From an uncultured bacterium (GTDB lineage Bacteria; Bacteroidota; Bacteroidia; Chitinophagales; Chitinophagaceae), in contig CAJBBV010000173.1 in NCBI GenBank assembly GCA_903951405.1, positions 1-57,067 of the forward strand: a stretch of DNA of 57,067 nt, written 5' to 3'. Under the pieces are notes generated by a model, which made no database searches, had not been told where the DNA came from, and was given only the letters and a program-made list of their open reading frames with translations. The translations under genes and the position numbers were made by a program. Shown here piece after piece: positions 1 through 10,309 of this stretch. How positions within the stretch are numbered: the first letter of the stretch is position 1; each line of letters opens with the position of its first letter.

Positions 1-1
1 A

Positions 2-1414
2 TGTTATCTATTTGGATCAATATCATTTATTGTTGGGTTAAAGATGTTGTCTAATCCTGCTAGCGCTCGAAAAGGTAATTTGTTTGCCGCTGCTGGCATG
101 ACCATTGCGATTTTAGGAACAATCTTTTTATATCAAGAAGATGGTGTGAAGCTTGGTAATTATGGTTGGATATTTGGAGGACTAATTCTAGGAAGTGTTG
201 TTGGAACCTTGATGGCGAAAAGAGTACAAATGACCTCCATGCCAGAAATGGTAAGCTTATTCAATGGAATGGGAGGTGCATGTGCTGCACTTATATCTAT
301 CATTGAATTTAGGCATCTCGTGAAGGGCAATCCAAATGAAGCCTTAAGTACGTTGGGGTCTTTTGCTGGTTTGGATCAAACAACGCTTCTTATCATTTTA
401 TTAGGCTTGATTATTGGCGCTGTGTCATTCGCTGGGAGTATGGTTGCATGGGGAAAGCTAAACGGAAAGATTAAAGATTTTTCATTCAAAGGTCAGCATA
501 TAGCCAACTTATTATTATTCGCGATAACCATACTGATGGCTGCAGATATTGTAATTGCAAGACCTGAAGCGTCTCCTTTATTTTTTTACTTGATTATTTT
601 CTTTTCGATTTTATACGGTGTATTCTTTGTGTTACCCATTGGAGGAGCTGACATGCCTGTGGTGATTTCTCTTTTAAATTCATTTACTGGTGTTGCTGCA
701 GCTTGTGGAGGATTTTTATACAGCAATAAGGTGATGTTAACGGGTGGAATTCTTGTTGGTGCAGCAGGAACATTGCTTACTATTTTAATGTGTAAAGCGA
801 TGAATCGTTCGTTGAAAAACGTTTTGATTGGGTCGTTTGGAGCTAGTGCAAGTACAGGGCAGGGCAGTGCTGCCATGGTGGGCTCTTATAAAGAAATCTC
901 CCTAAGCGATGCTGCAGTAGTAATGGGCTATGCAAATAAGGTCATGATTGTTCCTGGTTATGGTTTAGCTGTTGCTCAAGCTCAACACGTGTGTCATGAA
1001 TTGGAGAAAACCCTTGAAGCAAGAGGAGTAGAAGTAAAATATGCAATTCATCCAGTAGCTGGCCGTATGCCCGGACATATGAACGTATTGCTGGCTGAAG
1101 CCGACGTGAGTTATGAGAAACTCTTGGAAATGGAAATAGCCAATGAAGAATTTAAATCAGCAGATGTAGTCTTAATACTTGGCGCAAATGATGTCGTCAA
1201 TCCTGCTGCAAAATCAGACCCTGCTTCACCTATCTATGGTATGCCAATTTTGGAAGTGGAAGAAGCTAAACATGTTATAGTGAATAAAAGGAGTATGAAG
1301 CCTGGGTATGCAGGAATTGAAAATCAACTTTTTTTTCAACCTAAAACATCGATGTTGTTTGGGGATGCTAAAAAAGCATTACAAGATTTACTCGCAGAAA
1401 TCAGGAATATCTGA
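2..1414 (+). CDS. pntB: NAD(P) transhydrogenase beta subunit, 5' end truncated by the window edge
   Basis: The frame is open from base 2 (CYLFGSISFIVGLKMLSNPASARKGN...), matching the PntB N-terminus. Also GYGLAVAQAQH, HPVAGRMPGHMNVLLAEA and GANDVVNPAA motifs. Confidence 0.95.
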   Translation, partial: CYLFGSISFIVGLKMLSNPASARKGNLFAAAGMTIAILGTIFLYQEDGVKLGNYGWIFGGLILGSVVGTLMAKRVQMTSMPEMVSLFNGMGGACAALISIIEFRHLVKGNPNEALSTLGSFAGLDQTTLLIILLGLIIGAVSFAGSMVAWGKLNGKIKDFSFKGQHIANLLLFAITILMAADIVIARPEASPLFFYLIIFFSILYGVFFVLPIGGADMPVVISLLNSFTGVAAACGGFLYSNKVMLTGGILVGAAGTLLTILMCKAMNRSLKNVLIGSFGASASTGQGSAAMVGSYKEISLSDAAVVMGYANKVMIVPGYGLAVAQAQHVCHELEKTLEARGVEVKYAIHPVAGRMPGHMNVLLAEADVSYEKLLEMEIANEEFKSADVVLILGANDVVNPAAKSDPASPIYGMPILEVEEAKHVIVNKRSMKPGYAGIENQLFFQPKTSMLFGDAKKALQDLLAEIRNI

Positions 1415-1477
1415 CGTCACGGTTCCCTTTATCGTATTTGATATTTTATAATCAAAGAACTAACTAAATTAACTAGT

Positions 1478-3706
1478 ATGCGAATTTCTGTACTTGCAGC
1501 AGTTTTGTTTTTGGCTATTACACATGGCATAGCCCAAGAAAAAATAACCGGCTTTACTGTGGTGCATGCATCTAAACAATTGGAGCTTGAAAAGAAGTTC
1601 GATTCGATGGTGTCAGCTTCTAACCAGGATACCTGGATGAAATTTTTAACTTCAAGGCCCCACCATGTTGGTTCGGTTCAGGGCAGAGCAAATGCCGAAT
1701 ACATGGCTAATCTATTTAAGCAGTGGGGATATGAGACTGAGATTGCAATGTATCATGTATTGTTTCCAACCCCTAAATCAAGGCTTCTTGAATTGCTTGG
1801 CGATGCACCTTACAGAGCTAAGTTAGAAGAAACGACTGTTGAAGGTGATAGAACTTCAGGTCAGAAATCTGAACAGTTGCCATCCTATAATGCCTACTCT
1901 GCAGATGGCGATGTAACTGCTGAATTGGTATTTGTAAACAGAGGTGTTCCTGCAGATTATGAAGTACTTGAAAGAATGGGAGTTGATGTAAAAGGAAAAA
2001 TAGTTATTGCAAAATATGGGGGGTCTTGGCGTGGAATAAAACCTAAAGTTGCCGCAGAGCATGGTGCTATAGGGTGTATAATATATTCCGACCCTAAAGA
2101 TGACGGATACGTTCAAGGCGATGTTTATCCTAAAGGGCCATTTAGACCGCAACAAGGTGTTCAACGTGGTTCAGTAATGGATATGCCTGTATATCCTGGG
2201 GATCCTACCACCCCTGGTTATGGTTCAACCAAAGATGTAAAGCGATTAGCTCGTGAAGACGTGAATACTATTATGAAGATTCCGGTGCTTCCTATTTCTT
2301 ATGAAGATGCATTACCGTTACTCAGTTCTTTGACTGGTGAAGTGGTGCCAGATGCATGGAGAGGGGGCTTACCTATTACATATCATGTTGGCCCAAGTAT
2401 TTCCAAAGTCAGGTTAGCATTAAAATTTAATTGGGATATAAAACCCTTATATAATGTTATTGCCAAAATGAAAGGTGAAGCTTATCCAGATGAATGGGTA
2501 ATTCGCGGAAACCACCATGACGGTTGGGTGAATGGCGCTTCAGATCCAATAAGTGGAATGGTAGCAGAAATGGAAGAAGCTAGGATAATTGGGGAGCTTT
2601 CAAAAAAAGGATTCAAACCACAACGGACATTAGTTTTTTGTGCTTGGGATGGTGAAGAGCCTTCTTTGCTTGGCTCTACTGAGTGGGTTGAAGATCATGC
2701 TGTCGAATTGAAACAAAAAGCTGTCGCCTATTTAAATTCAGATGGGAATAGCAGAGGCTATTTTGGTTTTGGGGGTTCTCATGCCCTGGAACTTTTTTTC
2801 AATGAGGTTGCAAGGGATGTCAAGGATCCAGAAACTGGGGTTTCTGTGGGAGAAAGGAGGTATGCTAAGATGTTAGTAGATGCAGATCCTAGTTCATTAT
2901 CAAAAATCATTGGCCAGAAAAATCTTAACATAGAGGCACTTGGGTCGGGATCTGATTTCTCGCCATTTTTCCAACACCTTGGAATTCCCTCTGCGAACAT
3001 TGGTTATGGTGGTGAAGGTGATGGAGGTGAATATCACTCCGTATATGATTCGTATGATCATTTTATTCGGTTTAAAGATCCCGGATTTCAGTACGGATCA
3101 GCCTTAGTAAAAACGGCAGGAAGATCAATGCTCCGTTTAGCCAATGCTGATGTTTTACCTTTTGAATATAGAACCCTAGTGAATACAATTTCTGGTTATG
3201 TAACGGAGCTGAAAACAAGTTTAGATCAGATGAGGGTAGAAACAAATGCAGAAAACATGTTAATAAAAGAGGGTTTTTTTGATCTTGCAAAAGACCCGCA
3301 ACATAGCTTGGCAAATCCAAAAATTAAAGAAGCTGTTCCTTATTTGGATTTTAGCAAATTGGATAATGCAATGATTCAAGTTGAAGAAACTTCAACGCAA
3401 TTAACATCATTGCTAAAAGAGTCACTTTCACTTGATCCAATAAAAATGCACCTGCTGAATTCTGTCTTATTTCATGCAGAACAGCAATTGCTTGATGAAA
3501 AAGGCTTACCTCGTCGACCTTGGTATAAGCACATGATTTATGCTCCAGGCTTATACACGGGATATGGAGTAAAAACAATCCCTGGTGTTAGGGAAGGCAT
3601 TGAGCAGCGTAATTGGAAGGAGGCTCAAGTGTTTATTGAAGTGGTTGCAGCAAGTGTTTTAAACTTTAACCAGGCTTTGCAAAAAGGAGTCGCTGCCTTC
3701 AAATGA
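1478..3706 (+). CDS. M28-family metallopeptidase (glutamate carboxypeptidase II / transferrin-receptor-like) with PA domain, secreted
   Basis: Signal peptide. NHHDGWVNGASDPISG, CAWDGEEPSLLGSTEW and YHSVYDSYDH motifs. C-terminal TfR-like dimerisation region. Confidence 0.9.
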   Translation: MRISVLAAVLFLAITHGIAQEKITGFTVVHASKQLELEKKFDSMVSASNQDTWMKFLTSRPHHVGSVQGRANAEYMANLFKQWGYETEIAMYHVLFPTPKSRLLELLGDAPYRAKLEETTVEGDRTSGQKSEQLPSYNAYSADGDVTAELVFVNRGVPADYEVLERMGVDVKGKIVIAKYGGSWRGIKPKVAAEHGAIGCIIYSDPKDDGYVQGDVYPKGPFRPQQGVQRGSVMDMPVYPGDPTTPGYGSTKDVKRLAREDVNTIMKIPVLPISYEDALPLLSSLTGEVVPDAWRGGLPITYHVGPSISKVRLALKFNWDIKPLYNVIAKMKGEAYPDEWVIRGNHHDGWVNGASDPISGMVAEMEEARIIGELSKKGFKPQRTLVFCAWDGEEPSLLGSTEWVEDHAVELKQKAVAYLNSDGNSRGYFGFGGSHALELFFNEVARDVKDPETGVSVGERRYAKMLVDADPSSLSKIIGQKNLNIEALGSGSDFSPFFQHLGIPSANIGYGGEGDGGEYHSVYDSYDHFIRFKDPGFQYGSALVKTAGRSMLRLANADVLPFEYRTLVNTISGYVTELKTSLDQMRVETNAENMLIKEGFFDLAKDPQHSLANPKIKEAVPYLDFSKLDNAMIQVEETSTQLTSLLKESLSLDPIKMHLLNSVLFHAEQQLLDEKGLPRRPWYKHMIYAPGLYTGYGVKTIPGVREGIEQRNWKEAQVFIEVVAASVLNFNQALQKGVAAFK

Positions 3707-5103
3707 TACCTTCAGAAATTTTTCTCTCCACTATGAGAGATTGTGCTGGATTTTCATTGTCAGCATTCGTTGATGCGCATGCTAATGATGCAGTAGTTTC
3801 GATTAGAGCTAATGCCTCCAAGTTTGAATACGCTTCTACTGCTATCGAAAAAAGTTTACTCACTTCTTCTGATGGAATTTTTGCAGATGAAAATTTAGCA
3901 GGAAGTGTAGCATGGTGCGAAAATGCTTTCTACCTAAAACAAAGACCATCCTTTACCCTTGATCCCCTAGTTCATGCTGGAGCATATTATGTACAGGAAG
4001 CCTCTAGTATGTTTATTCACTATGGCTTATCAACTATTCTTGCTGAACAACGTAACTTAAAGGCATTAGACCTTTGTGCAGCCCCTGGAGGAAAAACAAC
4101 CTTATTGGCTTCACTTCCTCATTTCCGGTTGGTTTTAGCAAATGAGATTATCCAATCGAGGGTGCAGGCTCTTTATGAAAATGTGGTGAAATGGGGCGCT
4201 TCTCATGTTTTTGTATCGAATAATGATCCTGAAGACTTCAATAAACTTGAAGGGTTTTTCGATGTGGCCTTAATAGATGCCCCATGCAGTGGCAGTGGAT
4301 TGTTTAGGAAAGATAGTGATGCGGCACGTATGTGGAACCCTGATTTGGTGGATTTTTGTTCATCCCGTCAAAAGAGAATTCTAACTGATGGAACCAAGGC
4401 ACTTGCAGAAAATGGTGTTTTAGTTTATTCTACTTGTTCTTACTCAATAGAGGAAAATGAACGCAACCTGGATTTTTTGATGCGTGACGGTGAGTATGAA
4501 TCAATTCAAGTTTCAATTGACAGAAGTTGGGGTGTTGTCGAAACAGAATCTCCCGTTCACCATGCTTTTGGCTATCGATTTTATCCCGATAAGTTGAGCG
4601 GAGAAGGATTTTTTTGTGCGTTTTTGCGAAAGCGAACAGGAGGCTATTTTACACATCATGAAGTCAGTCCAAAAAAAGTAGTAGATACTCATTTTGATTT
4701 TTTAAGTAAATGGATCAATCCAGCAATGGAGTTGACGTATACTACCTATGATAAAGATGTTTTTGTAGTAGATGCTATAAATAAAGAAGATGTTCAATTA
4801 CTTCAACGTATATTAACAATACGAAAGTCAGGTATACGTATTGGTTCGTTGTTACGGAATGACATTATTCCTGATCACGAATTAGCTATGAGTACCTTGT
4901 ATTCAAGTGAAATTCGAACATTCGAATTGGATAAAGAACAGGCGTTGAAATATCTGAGAAAAGATGATTTTTCGTATGATATTACCGAATTAGGGTGGAT
5001 TCTACTTACTTATAAAGGGATTACAATGGGTTGGATTAAGTCATTATCAGGAAGAGTGAATAATTACTATCCTATGAAATGGAGAATATTGATGAGGAAA
5101 TGA
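3703..5103 (+). CDS. RsmF/NOL1-NOP2-sun family rRNA m5C methyltransferase
   Basis: LDLCAAPGGKTTLLAS, IDAPCSGSGLFRK and VYSTCSYSIEENE motifs. ATGA-type overlap with the upstream gene. Confidence 0.92.
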   Translation: MIPSEIFLSTMRDCAGFSLSAFVDAHANDAVVSIRANASKFEYASTAIEKSLLTSSDGIFADENLAGSVAWCENAFYLKQRPSFTLDPLVHAGAYYVQEASSMFIHYGLSTILAEQRNLKALDLCAAPGGKTTLLASLPHFRLVLANEIIQSRVQALYENVVKWGASHVFVSNNDPEDFNKLEGFFDVALIDAPCSGSGLFRKDSDAARMWNPDLVDFCSSRQKRILTDGTKALAENGVLVYSTCSYSIEENERNLDFLMRDGEYESIQVSIDRSWGVVETESPVHHAFGYRFYPDKLSGEGFFCAFLRKRTGGYFTHHEVSPKKVVDTHFDFLSKWINPAMELTYTTYDKDVFVVDAINKEDVQLLQRILTIRKSGIRIGSLLRNDIIPDHELAMSTLYSSEIRTFELDKEQALKYLRKDDFSYDITELGWILLTYKGITMGWIKSLSGRVNNYYPMKWRILMRK

Positions 5104-5180
5104 TTTTCCTTATTTTTACATTCTTAATTTACCCCGTGTAGCCAGAATGTAACAGTTTAATTATCAAGTCAATTTTTTTT

Positions 5181-6206
5181 ATGCGCACTACTTATTTTAT
5201 GTTTTTTTTATTGATTTCCTTAGGGAGTTTTGCTCAACCTACACAGCTCATTGTAAAAAGCGTAGGTAAGGGGTTGTATATAGAACATAAAGTTATTCCC
5301 AAAGAGAACTGGTATAGCATTGGCAGAAAGTATGAAATTAGTCCTCGAGAAATAGCACCATTTAATGGGCTTAGTATGGACAAAGGGTTGTCAATCGGCC
5401 AGACCATAAAAATCCCATTGATTCCCAGCAATTTCAATCAAGATCTAGAAAATAAAACAGGTGTTCCTGTAGCCCATTTAGTCGGTCAAAAAGAAGGCTT
5501 GCTTCATATTGCCTCTCAATATAATGTTACGGTTGCGCAAATAAAAAAGTGGAATAAATTAAGTACTGATCAAATTAATATTGGGGATGAGTTGGTTGTT
5601 GGTTTTGTAAAAGCTACAATACCTGTGCAGCAGAGTAAACCAATCGAAGCCGCAAAGGTGGAGAAAGTTGTAGTGGCTACTCCAGCTCCTGCAGCTCAGC
5701 AAGAAGTTAAAAAAAATGTTGTCGTTGTAGTACCAGTTCCTGCGCCAGCTGAAAAGAAAGTAGAAAAACAACAAGAGAAAGTGGTTGAGTCACAAGTAGA
5801 GAAGCCTTCAAAAGTAGTCGAAAATGCCACTGTTGTGGCTGCTACGCCAAAGCCAATTCAAGTTGATGCTTCTGCTAAAGGGGCAGGTTATTTTTCTTCA
5901 TCGTTCGCACAGCAATCTAAAGAGGGAAAGCCTCAAAAGTTGGAAGGGTTTATTTATGGTGTATTTAAAAGTAGCAGTGGTTGGGATGATGGGAAGTATT
6001 ATGTATTGCTAAATAGCGTTATTCCCGGTACAATCGTAAAAATCAGTGTGAAGGGAACTGACAAGTCTGTTTTTGCTAAAGTACTAGGGTCAGTTCCTCC
6101 TGGAAAGGAAAGTGATGGAATGTCTATGCGAATGAGCAATAGCGCTGCCTCTGCACTTGGAATTATTGAAACAAATACTGCACTAAGTTTGGTTTGGTTT
6201 AATTAA
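5181..6206 (+). CDS. LysM-domain secreted protein with low-complexity Pro/Val/Lys linker and C-terminal DPBB/RlpA-like region
   Basis: Signal peptide, two LysM-like segments (IPKENWYSIGRKYEIS..., GLLHIASQYNVTVAQIKKWN), then a PAPAEKKVEKQQEKVV-rich linker. Confidence 0.75.
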   Translation: MRTTYFMFFLLISLGSFAQPTQLIVKSVGKGLYIEHKVIPKENWYSIGRKYEISPREIAPFNGLSMDKGLSIGQTIKIPLIPSNFNQDLENKTGVPVAHLVGQKEGLLHIASQYNVTVAQIKKWNKLSTDQINIGDELVVGFVKATIPVQQSKPIEAAKVEKVVVATPAPAAQQEVKKNVVVVVPVPAPAEKKVEKQQEKVVESQVEKPSKVVENATVVAATPKPIQVDASAKGAGYFSSSFAQQSKEGKPQKLEGFIYGVFKSSSGWDDGKYYVLLNSVIPGTIVKISVKGTDKSVFAKVLGSVPPGKESDGMSMRMSNSAASALGIIETNTALSLVWFN

Positions 6207-6362
6207 TGCTTATCTGATTTTTATGAAGTATAAATACTTCGGACTATATAGTTGCTAAACTAAAAGCTGAATTACTGGTTACTTTACATATGAGATTTCT
6301 GTAGAGCCAAGTGATATCAGTATTATGATTTAAGTGAAAAAATAAAGACTCTTTAAATTTCA

Positions 6363-7256
6363 ATGGGTATGAATTCTTTTGTTTTTCAACTGTATAGAAT
6401 AGTTGTTCCGAAGCCCATTCGAAAAAAAATTCTTTTATCTCAGCTTCAGAAAAAAATACCAGCATATTATTCTTCAATTCCTTCTAGCAAAAATGATGCT
6501 GAAGTTCAAGAAGTACTCCATTTTATTACGAGGAATGGTGTTCGCATTTTTCCTTATGAATTCACTGGTCAGTATGACTTAAGTTCAATTGCTGTATTTG
6601 ATGATTCAGCGAATGGCTTAAAATATGTTTTGCAGGATGGCAAAAGGCTTTATTTTAAGAGACGTTGGTCGGCTGATCGGATAAGGCGATCTTTCCATGA
6701 CCTAACCCTTGAACAAGATGCAAAAAGCCCACACCGGTATCTTTCAGCTGAATTTGATTTGAATGCGGATGATGTTCTTGCTGATTTTGGCGCTGCTGAA
6801 GGAAATTTCTCTTTGTCTGTCATTGAGCGGGTAAAAAAAATATATTTATTTGAGGCAGATCAAGAATGGATTGAGGCATTGCAATATACATTTGCCCCGT
6901 GGAAGGATAAGGTTGAAATAGTGCCTAAGTTTATTTCTGATAAAAATGATGATCGCAATTGTTCAGGTGATGCCTATTTCAAGGATAAAGAGGTAAGCTT
7001 TCTGAAGATTGATGTGGATGGTGGTGAGCGTGGGTTGCTTAAGGGATTTGAAACAATTCTTTCTCATCGGAAACCGATGAGGATTGCCTTGTGCACGTAT
7101 CATCAGCATACAGACCAGCTTGATTTTACAGAATTGCTTGAAAAAGATGGTTATAATGTAACTCCTTCCCCCGGGTATATGATATTCTATTACGATAAAA
7201 AACTACGTGCACCCTATTTAAGAAGGGCATTGATTAGGGCCGTAAAAATGAATTGA
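6363..7256 (+). CDS. FkbM-family SAM-dependent methyltransferase
   Basis: DFGAAEGNFSLSVIERVKKIYLFEAD and FLKIDVDGGERGLLKGFE motifs. Confidence 0.8.
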   Translation: MGMNSFVFQLYRIVVPKPIRKKILLSQLQKKIPAYYSSIPSSKNDAEVQEVLHFITRNGVRIFPYEFTGQYDLSSIAVFDDSANGLKYVLQDGKRLYFKRRWSADRIRRSFHDLTLEQDAKSPHRYLSAEFDLNADDVLADFGAAEGNFSLSVIERVKKIYLFEADQEWIEALQYTFAPWKDKVEIVPKFISDKNDDRNCSGDAYFKDKEVSFLKIDVDGGERGLLKGFETILSHRKPMRIALCTYHQHTDQLDFTELLEKDGYNVTPSPGYMIFYYDKKLRAPYLRRALIRAVKMN

Positions 7257-7257
7257 T

Positions 7258-7806
7258 ATGAATTGGGAACTCGTCAAGTCTGAATATCTCTTTAGTGATT
7301 TATGGTTTACCGTGCGAAAGGATCGATGTATGAGAAAAGATGGTGCCATTGTTGATCCATATTATGTGTATGAATTTCCGGATTGGGTTACAGCAGTGGC
7401 TATTACTTCCGAAGGTGAGTTTATATTCGAGAGGCAATATAGACATGCCTTGGGCTTGACTATGATGGAAATACCCGGAGGTTGTGTAGATCCAACCGAT
7501 AAAGATCCCAAGGCGGCAATCGCCCGCGAACTGATGGAAGAAACAGGGTATGAATTTGATTCTATAGAATTTTTAGGCAAGACTTCAGCAAATCCATCGA
7601 CAAATAATAATTGGATGCATTTTTATTTGGCAACTGGAGGGAAGCATGTAGCCTCACAAACGTTAGATGCTAATGAAGAAATAGAAATCAAGCTGTTGAG
7701 GCTTGAAGAGGTTAAAGATCTCTTACGGAATAAGCAAATTGTTCAGAGCATGCATGCGACAGCTCTTTTTTATGCATTAGAAAAATTAGGTGAGCTTACG
7801 TATTAA
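7258..7806 (+). CDS. NUDIX hydrolase (ADP-ribose pyrophosphatase-like)
   Basis: NUDIX box GGCVDPTDKDPKAAIARELMEETGYE. Confidence 0.9.
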   Translation: MNWELVKSEYLFSDLWFTVRKDRCMRKDGAIVDPYYVYEFPDWVTAVAITSEGEFIFERQYRHALGLTMMEIPGGCVDPTDKDPKAAIARELMEETGYEFDSIEFLGKTSANPSTNNNWMHFYLATGGKHVASQTLDANEEIEIKLLRLEEVKDLLRNKQIVQSMHATALFYALEKLGELTY

Positions 7807-9097
7807 TTATTTTTCTTATTTCACCTACAACAAAAATACTTCCACAAACTAAAATCAGGTCATTTGGACCTGCGCTGAGCAGGGCTTCTTCAATCGCTAA
7901 GTTTACATCATCAAATGATTTTCCTTCTATACCGATGCTTTTTCCAATTGCTTTCAATTCGTCATGTGCAAGGGCTCTAGGTATATGTGCTTGTGTAAAA
8001 TAATACGAAGCATCTTTTGGCAGTAGTTCAAGCAATGCTTCTATATCCTTGTCTTTTGAGAAACCTAAAACGAAGTGCAGCTTTTCATATTTTATTGTAT
8101 GGAGCTGTTTTAAAATTTCTTTTATTCCATCTATGTTGTGGGCAACGTCTGATATTAATAAAGGGTTTAGTGAGAGTACATCCCATCTACCTAATAATCC
8201 AGTAGTTTGTTTTGTATGGCCAATGCCATCTCTTATAGCGGCTGAAGGTAAGTTCCATCCAGCTTGTTTAAGTACATTAATTGATGTTAACACCGTGGCA
8301 ATGTTTTCTTTCTGATACAGCCCGGACATGTCTGATTCAATATCAAGCTCTTCCCCGGTCTGCATATTACGTAGGTGGACAGAGATGAGTGCAGCCGATA
8401 AATGTGATGCCGTTGAAGTATATTGCTTATCTGAGAAGTAGATAACGGATCCCATTTCTCTTGCTCTTGACTCAAAAATGTTTTTTGTTTCCGGTTGGGT
8501 CCTTCCAATGACAATTGGAATAGCCGCCTTAATGATTCCTGCTTTTTCTGCTGCAATTTCTTCAAGTGTATTGCCAAGAATTTGTGTGTGATCGTATCCA
8601 ATGTTGGTGATAATGGAAAGTTCTGGAAGGATTACATTGGTGCTATCTAACCTGCCACCAAGCCCCGTTTCTATAATAGCAATATCAACGTGTTCTTCCA
8701 CAAAGTAATCAAATGCCATACCCACCGTTACTTCAAAAAATGAAGGCTGAATTTCTTCAATGAGTGGCATTATTCTCTGGGTAAATTTTTCAACAGAATG
8801 TTCACTAATCATCTCCCCATTTATGCGTATCCTTTCCCTAAAATTAACTAAGTGAGGAGAGGTGTACAGTCCTGTCTTATAACCTGCAAATTGAAAAACG
8901 GATGCTAGCATATGGCTTACAGACCCTTTTCCATTTGTTCCTGCAATATGGATGGTTTTTATTTTTTTTTCGGGATTTGAAAGAAAATCACAAATTCTAA
9001 TTGTGTTGTTTAGGTTGTTTTTAAGAGCAGCCGGACCAATCCTGCTGAACATGGGCAGTTTTGAGTATAGAAATTGTAGGCATTCTTCGTAATTCAT
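7796..9097 (-). CDS. folC: Bifunctional folylpolyglutamate synthase/dihydrofolate synthase
   Basis: HIAGTNGKGSVSHMLASVF, YTSPHLVNFRERIRING, ETGLGGRLDSTN and DVAHNIDGI motifs. Confidence 0.95.
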   Translation of the reverse strand: MNYEECLQFLYSKLPMFSRIGPAALKNNLNNTIRICDFLSNPEKKIKTIHIAGTNGKGSVSHMLASVFQFAGYKTGLYTSPHLVNFRERIRINGEMISEHSVEKFTQRIMPLIEEIQPSFFEVTVGMAFDYFVEEHVDIAIIETGLGGRLDSTNVILPELSIITNIGYDHTQILGNTLEEIAAEKAGIIKAAIPIVIGRTQPETKNIFESRAREMGSVIYFSDKQYTSTASHLSAALISVHLRNMQTGEELDIESDMSGLYQKENIATVLTSINVLKQAGWNLPSAAIRDGIGHTKQTTGLLGRWDVLSLNPLLISDVAHNIDGIKEILKQLHTIKYEKLHFVLGFSKDKDIEALLELLPKDASYYFTQAHIPRALAHDELKAIGKSIGIEGKSFDDVNLAIEEALLSAGPNDLILVCGSIFVVGEIRKIINT

Positions 9098-9151
9098 ATG
9101 GCAAAGATATTGAGTCTAAGTTGTTAAAAAACAATGGATAAATAGTCAGAC

Positions 9152-10309
9152 ATGCCTAGGGTTGGTTTACTTAGCTGCTTTATCTTCGCGATTATGGAGA
9201 TGATCTTGTGGTTGCCTGTTTCGATTTTATTATGTACGGCAGGTATTCAGCTTTTTTATTATTTGAGGTATTTTATCTTATTAGCCCTTTTTAAGAAAAA
9301 GGAGCTAGAATTGAGCAGAGAAAACGCGGTTACTGTAATTGTTTGTGCACGTGATGAAGCAGATGAGATTGCCAAAAACTTACCAGGAATTCTTGTTCAA
9401 GAATATAAAAGCACTCATGAGGTTCTTGTGGTGAATGATAATTCAATGGATGATACCAAATACCTGCTTGATGGACTCTATAAGGATTTTAAGCAGCTTC
9501 ATATTGTTGAATTAAAGCAAGAGGCCATGCATATCCCAGGGAAAAAATTCCCGCTTTCTATGGGGATTAAATCTGCCAAGCATGAAGTGTTGCTCTTAAC
9601 TGACGCTGACTGCATTCCTGCTTCTGAGCATTGGTTAAGTCTTATGCAAGCTGCTTTTAAGCCAGGAATTGAAATAGTACTGGGTTATGGCGCCTACAAA
9701 AAAAGGAAGGGACTCTTAAATTGGCTAGTTAGGTTTGATACATTCCATACAGCACTGCAATATTTTTCGTTTACCATTGGCGGTATGCCATATATGGGAG
9801 TAGGCCGCAATTTAGCATATAAAAAAGAGCTTTTCTTTAGGCAAAAAGGCTTTGCTTCTCACCATCATCTCCCTGGTGGCGATGATGATCTATTCATCAA
9901 TGGATGCGCCACTAATCAAAATACAGCTGTTGTAATCGATAAGGATGCTTTTACCTATTCAACACCTCCTAGAAGTTGGACTGAATGGATTAATCAAAAA
10001 GAGCGACATAATGCAACGGGTAAGTATTATAAGAAAAAGCACAAGGTTGTTTTAGGAATCTATCTGGCCTCTCACTTCTTCTATTTTCCTGCTCTTATAG
10101 TTAGCCTTTTTACGTCTTATTGGCTTGTGGCACTTATAACGTTCGGTATACGATTTTTGGTACAAGCTTTTATATTTTTTAAATCCATGAAAAAACTTGG
10201 GGAAATGGATCTATTCCCATTTTTCTGGCTTTGGGATTTATGGATGTTTTTTTATTACATAATTTTTATGTCCTCAATATGGAAGAAGCCAAAGACCCAA
10301 TGGAATTAA
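9152..10309 (+). CDS. Glycosyltransferase family 2, membrane-associated
   Basis: VTVIVCARDEADEIAKNLPGIL, VNDNSMDDT and LLTDADCIPAS motifs; C-terminal transmembrane segments. Confidence 0.88.
   Translation: MPRVGLLSCFIFAIMEMILWLPVSILLCTAGIQLFYYLRYFILLALFKKKELELSRENAVTVIVCARDEADEIAKNLPGILVQEYKSTHEVLVVNDNSMDDTKYLLDGLYKDFKQLHIVELKQEAMHIPGKKFPLSMGIKSAKHEVLLLTDADCIPASEHWLSLMQAAFKPGIEIVLGYGAYKKRKGLLNWLVRFDTFHTALQYFSFTIGGMPYMGVGRNLAYKKELFFRQKGFASHHHLPGGDDDLFINGCATNQNTAVVIDKDAFTYSTPPRSWTEWINQKERHNATGKYYKKKHKVVLGIYLASHFFYFPALIVSLFTSYWLVALITFGIRFLVQAFIFFKSMKKLGEMDLFPFFWLWDLWMFFYYIIFMSSIWKKPKTQWN

Noticed and set aside
6225-6240. Perfect inverted repeat GAAGTATAAATACTTC downstream of the LysM gene
   Set aside because: AT-rich 7-bp arms with a 2-nt gap and no T tract; too weak to call a terminator or operator on sequence alone.
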